A stretch of DNA of 11,023 bases from Flavobacteriales bacterium (GTDB lineage: Bacteria > Bacteroidota > Bacteroidia > Flavobacteriales_D > Sanyastnellaceae): the NCBI GenBank assembly GCA_027488055.1, contig JAIYCK010000071.1:1-11023 (forward strand), given 5' to 3'. This document shows positions 1 to 6,895 of the stretch, in pieces. Positions within the stretch are counted from its first letter, which is position 1. Each line of letters opens with the position of its first letter. Under the pieces are notes generated by a model. The model was not told the DNA's origin, did no database searches, and saw nothing but the letters and a program-made list of their open reading frames with translations. The position numbers and the translations under genes were made by a program.

Positions 1-302
1 ACTCCGGAAATTCTGTAAAAGAGAGCTTTGTATTTGAAACCAGTTTGAAGAACAACAGGGAGGTGCCTGTGCTTGTCAACATGGAAGATCAATTGCCCAT
101 TAGTTCTGATAAGGAAATCCAAGTAACAGAGGAAGAAATAAGTGGAGGCACATTGGATAAATTCAATGGAAAGATCAATTATCAGATTGTGTTGCAGCCA
201 GGAGAAACAAAAAAAATAACATTGGCTTATTCCGTAAAAAGCCCACAAAATCGAGCTATTCGAGGATCACGGAATGTGCGCAGATCACGAACCAAATTTT
301 AA
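1..302 (+). CDS. DUF4139 domain-containing (MuiA-like) protein, C-terminal fragment
   Basis: The reading frame is open from position 3 to the stop at 300-302, so this is the 3' end of a gene that begins outside the window. The visible end reads as the last strands of a DUF4139 beta-sandwich: a stretch near FETSLKNNREVPVLV, then EDQLPISSDKEIQV, then LQPGETKKITLAYSVKSP. The pattern 'EDQLPIS..KEI' followed by 'PGETKKI.L.Y.VK.P' is characteristic of DUF4139 proteins, often named mucoidy inhibitor MuiA family, which are secreted or periplasmic proteins of unknown biochemical role with an N-terminal DUF4140 region. That N-terminal part is not in view. After the domain there is a short basic tail rich in arginine. 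The next gene starts two bases after the stop, so the two are probably co-transcribed. The family call rests on C-terminal motif recognition only. Confidence 0.8.
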   Translation, partial: SGNSVKESFVFETSLKNNREVPVLVNMEDQLPISSDKEIQVTEEEISGGTLDKFNGKINYQIVLQPGETKKITLAYSVKSPQNRAIRGSRNVRRSRTKF

Positions 303-304
303 CA

Positions 305-1099
305 ATGAAAGATAAATTGCATGTAACACTTCTCCAATCCAACATCCATTGGGAAGACCCTACGGCCAATTGCGCAGACCTTGACGCCCTCATAGCTGCA
401 TTGCATGCCCCGACCGACATTTTAGTGCTCTGCGAAATGTTCACCACTGGTTTCAGCATGTCACCAGAGCGCATTGCCGAAGCCATGCATGATCAAATGA
501 CTACTTTGAATTGGATGCGCAAATGGGCGAAGCAATTGGATGCTTGTATCGCAGGCAGTATATCGGTAAGTGAGAACGGTCATTATTATAATCGACTCAT
601 TTGGATGTTCCCCGACGGTCTTTATCAAACGTACGACAAGCGTCACACGTTCACCTTTGCCGGTGAGGACAAGGTGTATACCAGAGGAGATCAAAAATTA
701 ATTGTAGAATGGAAAGGTTGGAGGATCATGCCTTTGATATGCTACGATCTGCGATTCCCAGTGTGGAGCAAAAATCGGATCACTGCGCAGCGCGCTGACT
801 ACGACGTATTGCTTTATGTGGCCAATTGGCCGGCTGTGCGTCGTGAACCTTGGAGTCAATTGCTGATCGCTCGCGCAATCGAAAATCAAACATACTTAGC
901 TGCGGTCAACCGAGTCGGAACCGACCCAAGTGGATTGGATTACAGTGGTGACAGTGTGATATTGGATCCGCGAGGACAAACACTGGCCAACGCTCTTCCA
1001 CATTCCAACGCCATCTTGACAGCTCAACTCGATGCGAGTGCCCTGCTCCATTTTCGTGAAAAATTCCCTGTGCTTGGGGATGACGATGATGAGATTTAG
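305..1099 (+). CDS. Omega-amidase, nitrilase superfamily (YafV/Nit2-like)
   Basis: A complete 264-residue cytoplasmic carbon-nitrogen hydrolase, the normal length for the family. The Glu-Lys-Cys triad is visible: E44 in LCEMFTTGF, K112 in YDKRHTF and C146 in LICYDLRFPVW; E121 after FAG is the likely second glutamate. The 'EMFTTGF' and 'CYDLRFPVW' motifs match the YafV/Nit2 omega-amidase branch. Known members hydrolyse 2-oxoglutaramate (or 2-oxosuccinamate) to the 2-oxoacid and ammonia, clearing transamination by-products of glutamine and asparagine and serving methionine salvage. The substrate here is inferred from that branch. There is no signal peptide. The ATG at 305 lies two bases after the stop of the DUF4139 gene, which suggests translational coupling. 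No Shine-Dalgarno sequence is visible, as is usual in Bacteroidota. The C-terminus ends in an acidic DDDDE run. Confidence 0.88.
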   Translation: MKDKLHVTLLQSNIHWEDPTANCADLDALIAALHAPTDILVLCEMFTTGFSMSPERIAEAMHDQMTTLNWMRKWAKQLDACIAGSISVSENGHYYNRLIWMFPDGLYQTYDKRHTFTFAGEDKVYTRGDQKLIVEWKGWRIMPLICYDLRFPVWSKNRITAQRADYDVLLYVANWPAVRREPWSQLLIARAIENQTYLAAVNRVGTDPSGLDYSGDSVILDPRGQTLANALPHSNAILTAQLDASALLHFREKFPVLGDDDDEI

Positions 1100-1143
1100 G
1101 GAGCACAGAAGATTCAATAGATATCAGATAAAATAACCACCAC

Positions 1144-3516
1144 ATGCGCATTTTCTGCCTTCAACTTTTCATTCTAATGAGCGTTTCACTCTTTGGTCAA
1201 AAGAACCATCATCAAGATGTTACTGCATCATGGAAGTGCGGTGAAACAGGTAAGACCCTCGACATCCCTGCGACCATACCAGGCTGTATACACACCGATC
1301 TCATCGCGGCAGGTAAAATTACAGACCCCTTCAAAGGAACCAATGAAAAAGACTGCCAATGGGTAGGTGAAAAAAATTGGACCTATCAAACGGAGCCCTT
1401 TTCTATAGATGCATTGATCCTTGATCGCGAAGTACAACGGATGCGCTTCAATGGATTGGACACTTATGCTACCGTTTATCTCAATGATCAAAAAGTATTG
1501 GTGGCAGATAATGCCCATCGGTCCTGGGAAATAGATGTCAAAAAAATGCTGAAGGCCTCCAACAACATCATTCGTATTGAATTCTTATCTCCAATACCAG
1601 TAGGCAATGAGCGTCTTAAAACATTGTACTACCCCTTACCCGGTGAGGCCATTCGCGCTATTTCCCGCAAGCCTCAATATCACTACGGTTGGGATTGGGG
1701 ACCGAAACTACTGACCTGTGGCATTACCAAGCCCATTGAAATCATTGCCTACGACGATATTCGTATTGAAAATACTTATTTGCGGTCCATCAGTGATAGC
1801 GAACAAAAAACGGAAACGCAAATTGAACTCACTATTCACTCCACCGCGGATCGCAAAGCCCATGTAAGAATAGACATCGACAAATACAGTGAAAAATTCG
1901 AGGCAGACATTGAATTGCGCAAAGGAAACAACATCATTAAACTTCCCATATCACTAGCCTATCCTTATCGCTGGTGGTGCAACGGACAAGGGGCTGCCAA
2001 TTTATATACGTATGATATTGAGATTACCAATGGCGATCAATTACTCGACCGAACTATCATTCGGTCAGGTTTCAGAACCGTCCATTTGATCACACAAAAA
2101 GACTCCATCGGAGAATCCTTTCATTTTGAGCTCAACAATCAAAAGGTATTCATCAAAGGCGCGAATTACATCCCTATCAAGTATTTTCCAGGCCAAGCCA
2201 AAAAAGAAGATTATGAAAAACTGATATTGCAGTGCAAAGCAGCCCACATCAACATGCTCAGGGTATGGGGCGGAGGGAACTATGAGGACGATGTTTTCTA
2301 CGAATTGTGTGATCAGCATGGGATCATGGTTTGGCAGGATTTTATGTTTGCCTGCAGCATGTATCCTGCCGACAGTCTGTTTGTAACGAATGTAATGGCG
2401 GAGGCTGAGGAACACACCAAACGCCTTCGCAATCACCCCTCTATGGCGCTGTGGTGCGGCAACAACGAGAATGCGGAAGGCTGGGAACGGTGGGGCTGGC
2501 AGCAAGGACTGAATGAAAAACAAAAAGCCAAATTGTGGCGCGCATACCTAGACATATTTGATCTTACCTTGGGTAAGGCTGTCCGTGAAAATACCAATTT
2601 AGATTACTGGCAAAGTTCACCACGATACGGTCGTGGCGATGCCCGTAGTTTGACAGAAGGCGACTCACATTATTGGGGTGTTTGGCACGATGAAGAACCG
2701 TTTGAAGTCATGAATACAAAAATTCCGCGTTTTATGAGTGAATTTGGAATGCAAAGTTTTCCTTCACAATCCGTCGTGGAAGAAATGCTTGTCAAACCAG
2801 ATGGTGGTTATGCCGATGCTGGGCTGCTGCAACATCAAAAACATGTCCGAGGCTTCAAGCTTATGGACAAATACATGGCAAATTGGTACAACCCTGTTTC
2901 GCATACCGATCTGCGTCAATATGGCAAGCTTACTCAAGCGGTGCAGGCCGAAGGCATTGGACTGGGTATTGAGTCGCATCGCCGCCATTCACCATACTGC
3001 ATGGGAACCATGTATTGGCAGCTCAACGATGTGTGGCCCTCATTCAGTTGGAGCGGGATCGACTACCAAGGTCAACCCAAACTCATGCATGAGATGCTGA
3101 GCGTACTTTATGCACCGCAACTCATATCATGCATTGTGGAAGCAAAAAATTTACAGATTCACTGGATCAGCGACAATTATTTACCCACCGAAAATGCCAC
3201 GATGCTATTTACCATTAAGAAACTGACTGGTGAAATCGTGCACACGAGTGCCCCCATTTCGGTGATGCTTTCACATGGCAGCGAAATGATATTAAACACC
3301 CCATTGGCAGTACTTGGAGTTGCCGCAAACGGAAAAGACCATATGATTGAAGTAGAAATTAAAACAACAAAAGAAACGTACAGACGCAATCAAAAACTCA
3401 GTTTTCAAAACAGTTTGAATTACATCCCCACTGTGGTAATTGCGGTGAAGGACAACCCCATGACCAAGAAAAACGAGGAACGCAAAGAGATACGATATGT
3501 GCTTTTACAACCTTGA
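1144..3516 (+). CDS. Secreted GH2 beta-mannosidase
   Basis: A 790-residue glycoside hydrolase family 2 protein that removes terminal beta-mannose from mannosides. Residues 1-19 form a Sec signal peptide (hydrophobic run LQLFILMSVSLFG), pointing to export to the periplasm or beyond; there is no lipobox and no T9SS sorting tail. The GH2 N-terminal sugar-binding domain (about 25-200, with GWDWGP at 182-187) is followed by an Ig-like domain (about 205-310), the TIM barrel (about 325-660, with LRVWGGGNYEDD at 372-383) and a C-terminal beta region. The acid/base is E442 in WCGNNE and the nucleophile E533 in SEFGMQSFP; the 91-residue spacing and both motifs are those of beta-mannosidases, not beta-galactosidases. 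It starts 44 bases after the omega-amidase and may belong to the same transcript. No SusC/SusD pair or sulfatase is nearby, so it is not in a visible polysaccharide utilisation locus. Exact substrate is inferred. Confidence 0.93.
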   Translation: MRIFCLQLFILMSVSLFGQKNHHQDVTASWKCGETGKTLDIPATIPGCIHTDLIAAGKITDPFKGTNEKDCQWVGEKNWTYQTEPFSIDALILDREVQRMRFNGLDTYATVYLNDQKVLVADNAHRSWEIDVKKMLKASNNIIRIEFLSPIPVGNERLKTLYYPLPGEAIRAISRKPQYHYGWDWGPKLLTCGITKPIEIIAYDDIRIENTYLRSISDSEQKTETQIELTIHSTADRKAHVRIDIDKYSEKFEADIELRKGNNIIKLPISLAYPYRWWCNGQGAANLYTYDIEITNGDQLLDRTIIRSGFRTVHLITQKDSIGESFHFELNNQKVFIKGANYIPIKYFPGQAKKEDYEKLILQCKAAHINMLRVWGGGNYEDDVFYELCDQHGIMVWQDFMFACSMYPADSLFVTNVMAEAEEHTKRLRNHPSMALWCGNNENAEGWERWGWQQGLNEKQKAKLWRAYLDIFDLTLGKAVRENTNLDYWQSSPRYGRGDARSLTEGDSHYWGVWHDEEPFEVMNTKIPRFMSEFGMQSFPSQSVVEEMLVKPDGGYADAGLLQHQKHVRGFKLMDKYMANWYNPVSHTDLRQYGKLTQAVQAEGIGLGIESHRRHSPYCMGTMYWQLNDVWPSFSWSGIDYQGQPKLMHEMLSVLYAPQLISCIVEAKNLQIHWISDNYLPTENATMLFTIKKLTGEIVHTSAPISVMLSHGSEMILNTPLAVLGVAANGKDHMIEVEIKTTKETYRRNQKLSFQNSLNYIPTVVIAVKDNPMTKKNEERKEIRYVLLQP

Positions 3517-3545
3517 GCCCTAGCGTCTAAACATGCCTGTGGACT

Positions 3546-3572
3546 AGGTATTCAATGAAACTGAAAATACCT
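3546..3572. terminator. Possible bidirectional hairpin between convergent genes
   Basis: The 63-base gap between the convergent beta-mannosidase and PD40 genes contains an inverted repeat: AGGTATT at 3546-3552 and AATACCT at 3566-3572, a perfect 7-bp stem around a 13-base loop. The placement suits a shared terminator, but no T-run follows on either strand, so this is a weak call. Confidence 0.3.
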
Positions 3573-3579
3573 GTACGGT

Positions 3580-5187
3580 CTAAATCTTTATCTCTACTGG
3601 AATGATGGTTTCACCTGTGGCCTTGAGTTGGAGGTTCACCTTGTATTCCACCATTTCCAATTTGTCGTTTACCGCTTTCACAATATAATACCTATTGCCT
3701 TCGGTAGTGATCTTGCAAACGCCTTCTTTGTTGGTGGAGAATATCGAAATCAATTGTCCATTCTCGTCGCACAATTGCAATTCCACGCCGCGTACTGTAT
3801 TGTTTTTTCCATCGCGCACTGTGCAAACCAATTGACCAGCACTCAATTTATCATATCCTTTGGCGACCAAATCATATTGCGAAACATCCAACACATAAAT
3901 ATCGCGTTCACCAAAGCTATCGTTCAATTCCGCTGATAAATACATGCGGCTATTGTCGGCACTCAAGCTGAAAGTGCTTTCCTCATTGACCGTATTGATC
4001 GGATAACCTAAGTTCACTGGTAAACTCCATTCTCCATTGACCCACTCCGATTTGAATATATCATAGCTCCCCATGGTGCGATGTCCATTGCTAGCAAAAT
4101 ACAAGGTCTTGCCATTGGGATGAATAAAGACAAATTTTTCATCACTTTCGGTATTGATGATTTCACCCAAATTCTTTGGATTGCTCCAACGACCATTCTT
4201 CTTTTCGGACATGTAGATATCTCCTTGCCCCAAACCTTCTGGACGTTCGCTGATAAAAAACAAGATATTTCCGTCAGCCGTGATGGTCACTGAACTTTCA
4301 AAATACGATGAATTGATGGGCCTCTCCAATTTTTCAGCCGCACCCCATTCACCAGATTCGACATTGCGAGTTGAATAATAAATATCTCCCGCATTGCCCG
4401 TATTATTTTTATATACGAACATCGAATTCCCATCTGGCGAAACACTCAACACGGCGTCGTAGGTATCAGTATTGAGCTGTCCTTCCACTGCACGGGCTTT
4501 GCTCCAAGTTCCAGTGGACTCATCGTATTCACTTGAAAAAATATCCTCGAAATATTTATAATCTCCTTTTTCATCGATTCGATTTCCATTGGTATTGCGT
4601 CGGCTCGTGAAGAGCAGTGTTTTGTTGTCGCTGGAAATACTTGGTGTATAATCATCGAAACGGGAATTCACCACATCACCCATGTTTGTCACCTGCACTG
4701 GTGCTGGGTGTGCCATCATAGCTTTGGCATACTTACATTCCTGAATGAACTGCACGGCGAGCTCCACCTCATAACTAGTCTTCTTTTGAAACGCGGTAAA
4801 CTTCTGAAAGCTTGCAATGGCTTCATCTAGTTTTCCGGTGCGATGATACGTTTGGCCATAAAAGAACTGTGTTTCTGCCGATTCGTTCGGTCTGATAGCG
4901 ACCGCTTTGTCGAGGTATTCCAAGGCCAGGTTGTATTTTTTCAAATAATAATGGCATTGTGCCGTGCCATATAAGGCAGCATAATTATTGGGCTCCACAT
5001 CCAATACTTCCCTATAAAGTGTCAAGGCGCCGCGCATATTATTCTCATTGAACTCGTGCTTGGCCGCGATTAGCTTAGGCCCCAAGAGCGCACCATCAAT
5101 CATCGATGCTTCCTTTTTATCGGGTTGTGCCCAAGTCAAATTGCTCAGACAAAAGATAGATAAAGTAATTATAACAATGCTTTTCAT
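3580..5187 (-). CDS. TPR/PD40 beta-propeller envelope protein, PorE-like but without OmpA domain
   Basis: A 535-residue exported protein. I chose the ATG at 5187-5185 because it opens a clear signal peptide (MKSIVIITLSIFCLSNLTWA, cleaved before Q21); the cysteine at 13 is not in a lipobox. The frame is open up to 5406, but the added residues look like nothing and run into murQ. Domains: three TPR units at about 39-68, 69-102 and 105-138; five PD40 (WD40-like) repeats at about 180-220, 242-272, 293-327, 347-378 and 400-432, with the pattern 'S.D...L.F.S.R....DI'; and a carboxypeptidase-regulatory-like beta-sandwich at about 451-530. Bacteroidota proteins of this order, PorE included, usually end in an OmpA-type peptidoglycan-binding domain; here the stop comes directly after the beta-sandwich. 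A periplasmic scaffold role in the envelope or T9SS is inference. Confidence 0.85.
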   Translation of the reverse strand: MKSIVIITLSIFCLSNLTWAQPDKKEASMIDGALLGPKLIAAKHEFNENNMRGALTLYREVLDVEPNNYAALYGTAQCHYYLKKYNLALEYLDKAVAIRPNESAETQFFYGQTYHRTGKLDEAIASFQKFTAFQKKTSYEVELAVQFIQECKYAKAMMAHPAPVQVTNMGDVVNSRFDDYTPSISSDNKTLLFTSRRNTNGNRIDEKGDYKYFEDIFSSEYDESTGTWSKARAVEGQLNTDTYDAVLSVSPDGNSMFVYKNNTGNAGDIYYSTRNVESGEWGAAEKLERPINSSYFESSVTITADGNILFFISERPEGLGQGDIYMSEKKNGRWSNPKNLGEIINTESDEKFVFIHPNGKTLYFASNGHRTMGSYDIFKSEWVNGEWSLPVNLGYPINTVNEESTFSLSADNSRMYLSAELNDSFGERDIYVLDVSQYDLVAKGYDKLSAGQLVCTVRDGKNNTVRGVELQLCDENGQLISIFSTNKEGVCKITTEGNRYYIVKAVNDKLEMVEYKVNLQLKATGETIIPVEIKI

Positions 5188-5303
5188 GCAAGAAGTATTA
5201 AAATATGTAGTCGTCGAACCCCATTGCAAAGTTGCTTCTAGATTCCACGCCAAATTAGTGCACCGCCTTGTATAAAAATCGTACCAAGCATCAATTTTCC
5301 CTT

Positions 5304-5317
5304 TATCAATGTTGATA
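5304..5317. promoter_or_regulatory. 14-bp near-perfect palindrome, possible operator
   Basis: TATCAATGTTGATA has 6-bp arms (TATCAA and TTGATA) around a 2-bp centre. It sits in the 193-base divergent region between the PD40 gene and murQ, about 64 bases upstream of the murQ ATG. The symmetry suits a dimeric regulator, but the sequence is AT-rich and short, and no regulator gene is nearby to connect it with. Confidence 0.25.
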
Positions 5318-5343
5318 GTTCGCCGGTGCCTATCCCTCTGCAT

Positions 5344-5369
5344 CATCGTGCGATCCCACAAAATGTAGT
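5344..5369 (-). repeat. Promoter-like block, copy 1 (matches 7343-7370)
   Basis: Read on the minus strand the block opens ACTACATTTTGTG, continues GGATC and ends GCACGATG. It matches the block directly upstream of the SET gene at 23 positions, with two mismatches and two small gaps (1 and 3 bases). In both copies the final ATG is on the minus strand; in the SET copy it is the start codon. Here the ATG at 5346 is in frame with the PD40 gene but 53 codons ahead of its signal peptide. It could be a minus-strand promoter for the PD40 gene with an untranslated leader of roughly 160 bases. Confidence 0.4.
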
Positions 5370-5376
5370 AATTTTG
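5369..5376 (+). promoter_or_regulatory. Bacteroidota -7 box TAATTTTG in front of murQ
   Basis: TAATTTTG is an exact match to the Bacteroidota -7 consensus TAnnTTTG. It ends only four bases (GACC) before the murQ ATG, so transcription from it would start at or next to the start codon and give a leaderless or nearly leaderless mRNA. I see no good TTTG -33 element at the usual distance upstream. Confidence 0.55.
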
Positions 5377-5380
5377 GACC

Positions 5381-6205
5381 ATGACGGATCCACTCCAACG
5401 TACCACCGAATCAGAAAGCCATCACCACCATTTGGATCAAAAATCCATTGGTGAATTGCTGCATGGTATCAACCAAGAAGATCAGAGTGTGCCTGCGGCC
5501 ATTACCCCTTGTATTCCTGCCATCGAAAGGCTCGTCCATGCCATCGTAGAACGCATGAGTGCCGGAGGGCGCTTATTCTATATGGGTGCTGGAACGAGCG
5601 GCCGACTTGGAATCGTTGACGCAAGCGAATGTCCGCCCACCTTCGGTGTTCCATTCGACATGGTTGTCGGATTGATAGCTGGCGGAGACCAGGCCATTCG
5701 CAAGGCGGTAGAATTTGCCGAAGACAACCTAGAACAAGGCTGGAAAGACCTGGAGGCATATCAAATCAATGCGATGGACACCGTCATTGGGATTGCCGCT
5801 TCGGGTACCACTCCCTATGTGATTGGCGCGTTGACCAAATGCCGCGAAGCGAAGATCACTACAGGTTGTATTGTATGCAATCAAGGGAGTCCAATTGCTC
5901 AACTGGTTGACTTCCCTGTGGAGGTGGTGGTAGGTCCGGAATTCGTAACTGGCAGCACGCGCATGAAAAGCGGTACCGCTCAAAAGCTCGTGCTCAATAT
6001 GATCAGTACGGCGACCATGATCCGCCTAGGCAGAGTCAAAGGCAACCGCATGGTCGACATGCAATTGACCAATGATAAATTAGTGGATCGAGGAATTCGT
6101 ATGGTAATGGAACAGACCGGCTTGGCTGAAGCGGAAGCAAATGCACTGCTCAAACAATTTGGAAATGTCCGCAAAGCGGTTGAATACCACCTTTTAAATT
6201 CATGA
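5381..6205 (+). CDS. murQ: N-acetylmuramic acid 6-phosphate etherase (MurQ)
   Basis: A complete 274-residue cytoplasmic SIS-domain enzyme that cleaves the D-lactyl ether of MurNAc-6-phosphate to give GlcNAc-6-phosphate and D-lactate, in cell-wall recycling. Diagnostic motifs are MGAGTSGRLGIVDASECPP (68-86, the sugar-phosphate site) and GPEFVTGSTRMKSGTAQK (185-202). The catalytic acid/base glutamates fall at E83 (in SECPP) and E114 (in FAED), the same numbers as in the E. coli enzyme. The last 40 or so residues form the helical C-terminal domain (AEANALLKQFGNVRKAVEY). The N-terminus carries the usual 'TTE...LD..S..E.L..IN.ED' pattern, here with a natural HHHH run at 14-17. Length is slightly below the roughly 300 residues of E. 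coli MurQ, as usual for Bacteroidota. A -7 box sits four bases upstream. The next gene follows after 35 bases and is probably in the same operon. No MurNAc kinase or transporter is in view. Confidence 0.96.
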   Translation: MTDPLQRTTESESHHHHLDQKSIGELLHGINQEDQSVPAAITPCIPAIERLVHAIVERMSAGGRLFYMGAGTSGRLGIVDASECPPTFGVPFDMVVGLIAGGDQAIRKAVEFAEDNLEQGWKDLEAYQINAMDTVIGIAASGTTPYVIGALTKCREAKITTGCIVCNQGSPIAQLVDFPVEVVVGPEFVTGSTRMKSGTAQKLVLNMISTATMIRLGRVKGNRMVDMQLTNDKLVDRGIRMVMEQTGLAEAEANALLKQFGNVRKAVEYHLLNS

Positions 6206-6240
6206 CAACCACTGATCTCCCCTAAAAGCCGAGCCTATTC

Positions 6241-6813
6241 ATGCACGATTTAGAACCTTTTTACAACTGGCGCGGCTTATACATCGCAAGCGAAGATCCA
6301 CGCAGTCCATTTTTCGAACAAGAGTATTCTGAGTTTGAATTCAGCAATCAAATTTATGACCACTACATCCATCCCCAATGGGATTCCATGGGTAGTCAAA
6401 CCTTGTTCATCAAAATTTTATATGCAGATTACATAGCCGGTTACGCCATTATCGAGATGATCGGCGAATGGAACGACCTGCTGTACAACGACATCATGTT
6501 TTTGAAACGCGAAATTGCTGAAGCCCTTATCTACGAGGGTATTCAAAAGTTTATTTTGGTTGGAGAAAACGTACTCAACTTTCACGGTAGCGACGACTCG
6601 TACTACGAAGAATGGTTCGACGAAATTACTGGAGAAGATGGTTGGATCGCATTATTGAATTTCCGCGATCATGTGCTGGATGAAATGGAACGTGCCAATT
6701 TGGATAGCTACTTTGTGCTCGGTGGAAACCTGAATGAGCTTCGCTGGCGCGCCATGCACCCTGATCAAGTGCTCGAACATGTCGAAAGTTTTGTAATGAG
6801 ACGACTGACCTAA
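6241..6813 (+). CDS. Unrecognised acidic protein downstream of murQ
   Basis: A 190-residue protein that I cannot assign to a named family. It has no signal peptide and no membrane segment, so it is probably cytoplasmic. It is strongly acidic and rich in aromatic residues, with conserved-looking blocks: YNWRGLYIASEDPRSPF near the N-terminus, YIHPQWDSMGS (about 42-52), IIEMIGEWNDLLYNDIMFLKR (about 70-90), FILVGENVLNFHGSDDSYYEEW (about 104-125) and a C-terminal helix-like region. Alternating hydrophobic and acidic stretches suggest a compact alpha/beta fold. The dense, ordered sequence argues that it is a real gene, as do the open frame of this length, the ATG 35 bases after murQ and a stop close to a convergent gene. 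Co-transcription with murQ could mean a link to cell-wall recycling, but nothing in the sequence proves that. No function is proposed. Confidence 0.85.
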   Translation: MHDLEPFYNWRGLYIASEDPRSPFFEQEYSEFEFSNQIYDHYIHPQWDSMGSQTLFIKILYADYIAGYAIIEMIGEWNDLLYNDIMFLKREIAEALIYEGIQKFILVGENVLNFHGSDDSYYEEWFDEITGEDGWIALLNFRDHVLDEMERANLDSYFVLGGNLNELRWRAMHPDQVLEHVESFVMRRLT

Positions 6814-6895
6814 ATACTACAATAAACATACATTATCTCAGGACCTTGAGACAAGCATCATATTGGTCTCCGAGCTGCATTTTTGAGGGATTCGC

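Noticed and set aside
2065..2523. Antisense open frame of 152 codons inside the beta-mannosidase gene
   Set aside because: It lies opposite the conserved TIM-barrel coding region, shows no domain and has a shadow-type composition.
2738..3100. Plus-strand 120-codon frame within the beta-mannosidase gene
   Set aside because: It is a frame-shifted reading of the nucleophile region; the intact frame has SEFGMQSFP and continues without break.
5188..5406. N-terminal extension of the PD40 gene up to a start at 5406 (608 residues)
   Set aside because: The extra 73 residues have no family likeness, overlap the murQ start and precede a textbook signal peptide at 5187. The ATG at 5346 is kept only as a remote alternative because of the shared block.
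5420..5431. HHHH run in MurQ suggesting a cloning tag
   Set aside because: It lies inside the conserved N-terminal region in genomic context where MurQ proteins have a His-Ile/Leu-Asp motif; it is natural sequence.
6848..6870. GAGAC...GTCTC hairpin between the convergent murQ-linked and SET genes
   Set aside because: It has only five pairs around a 13-base loop and no adjacent T-run, so it is too weak to call a terminator.
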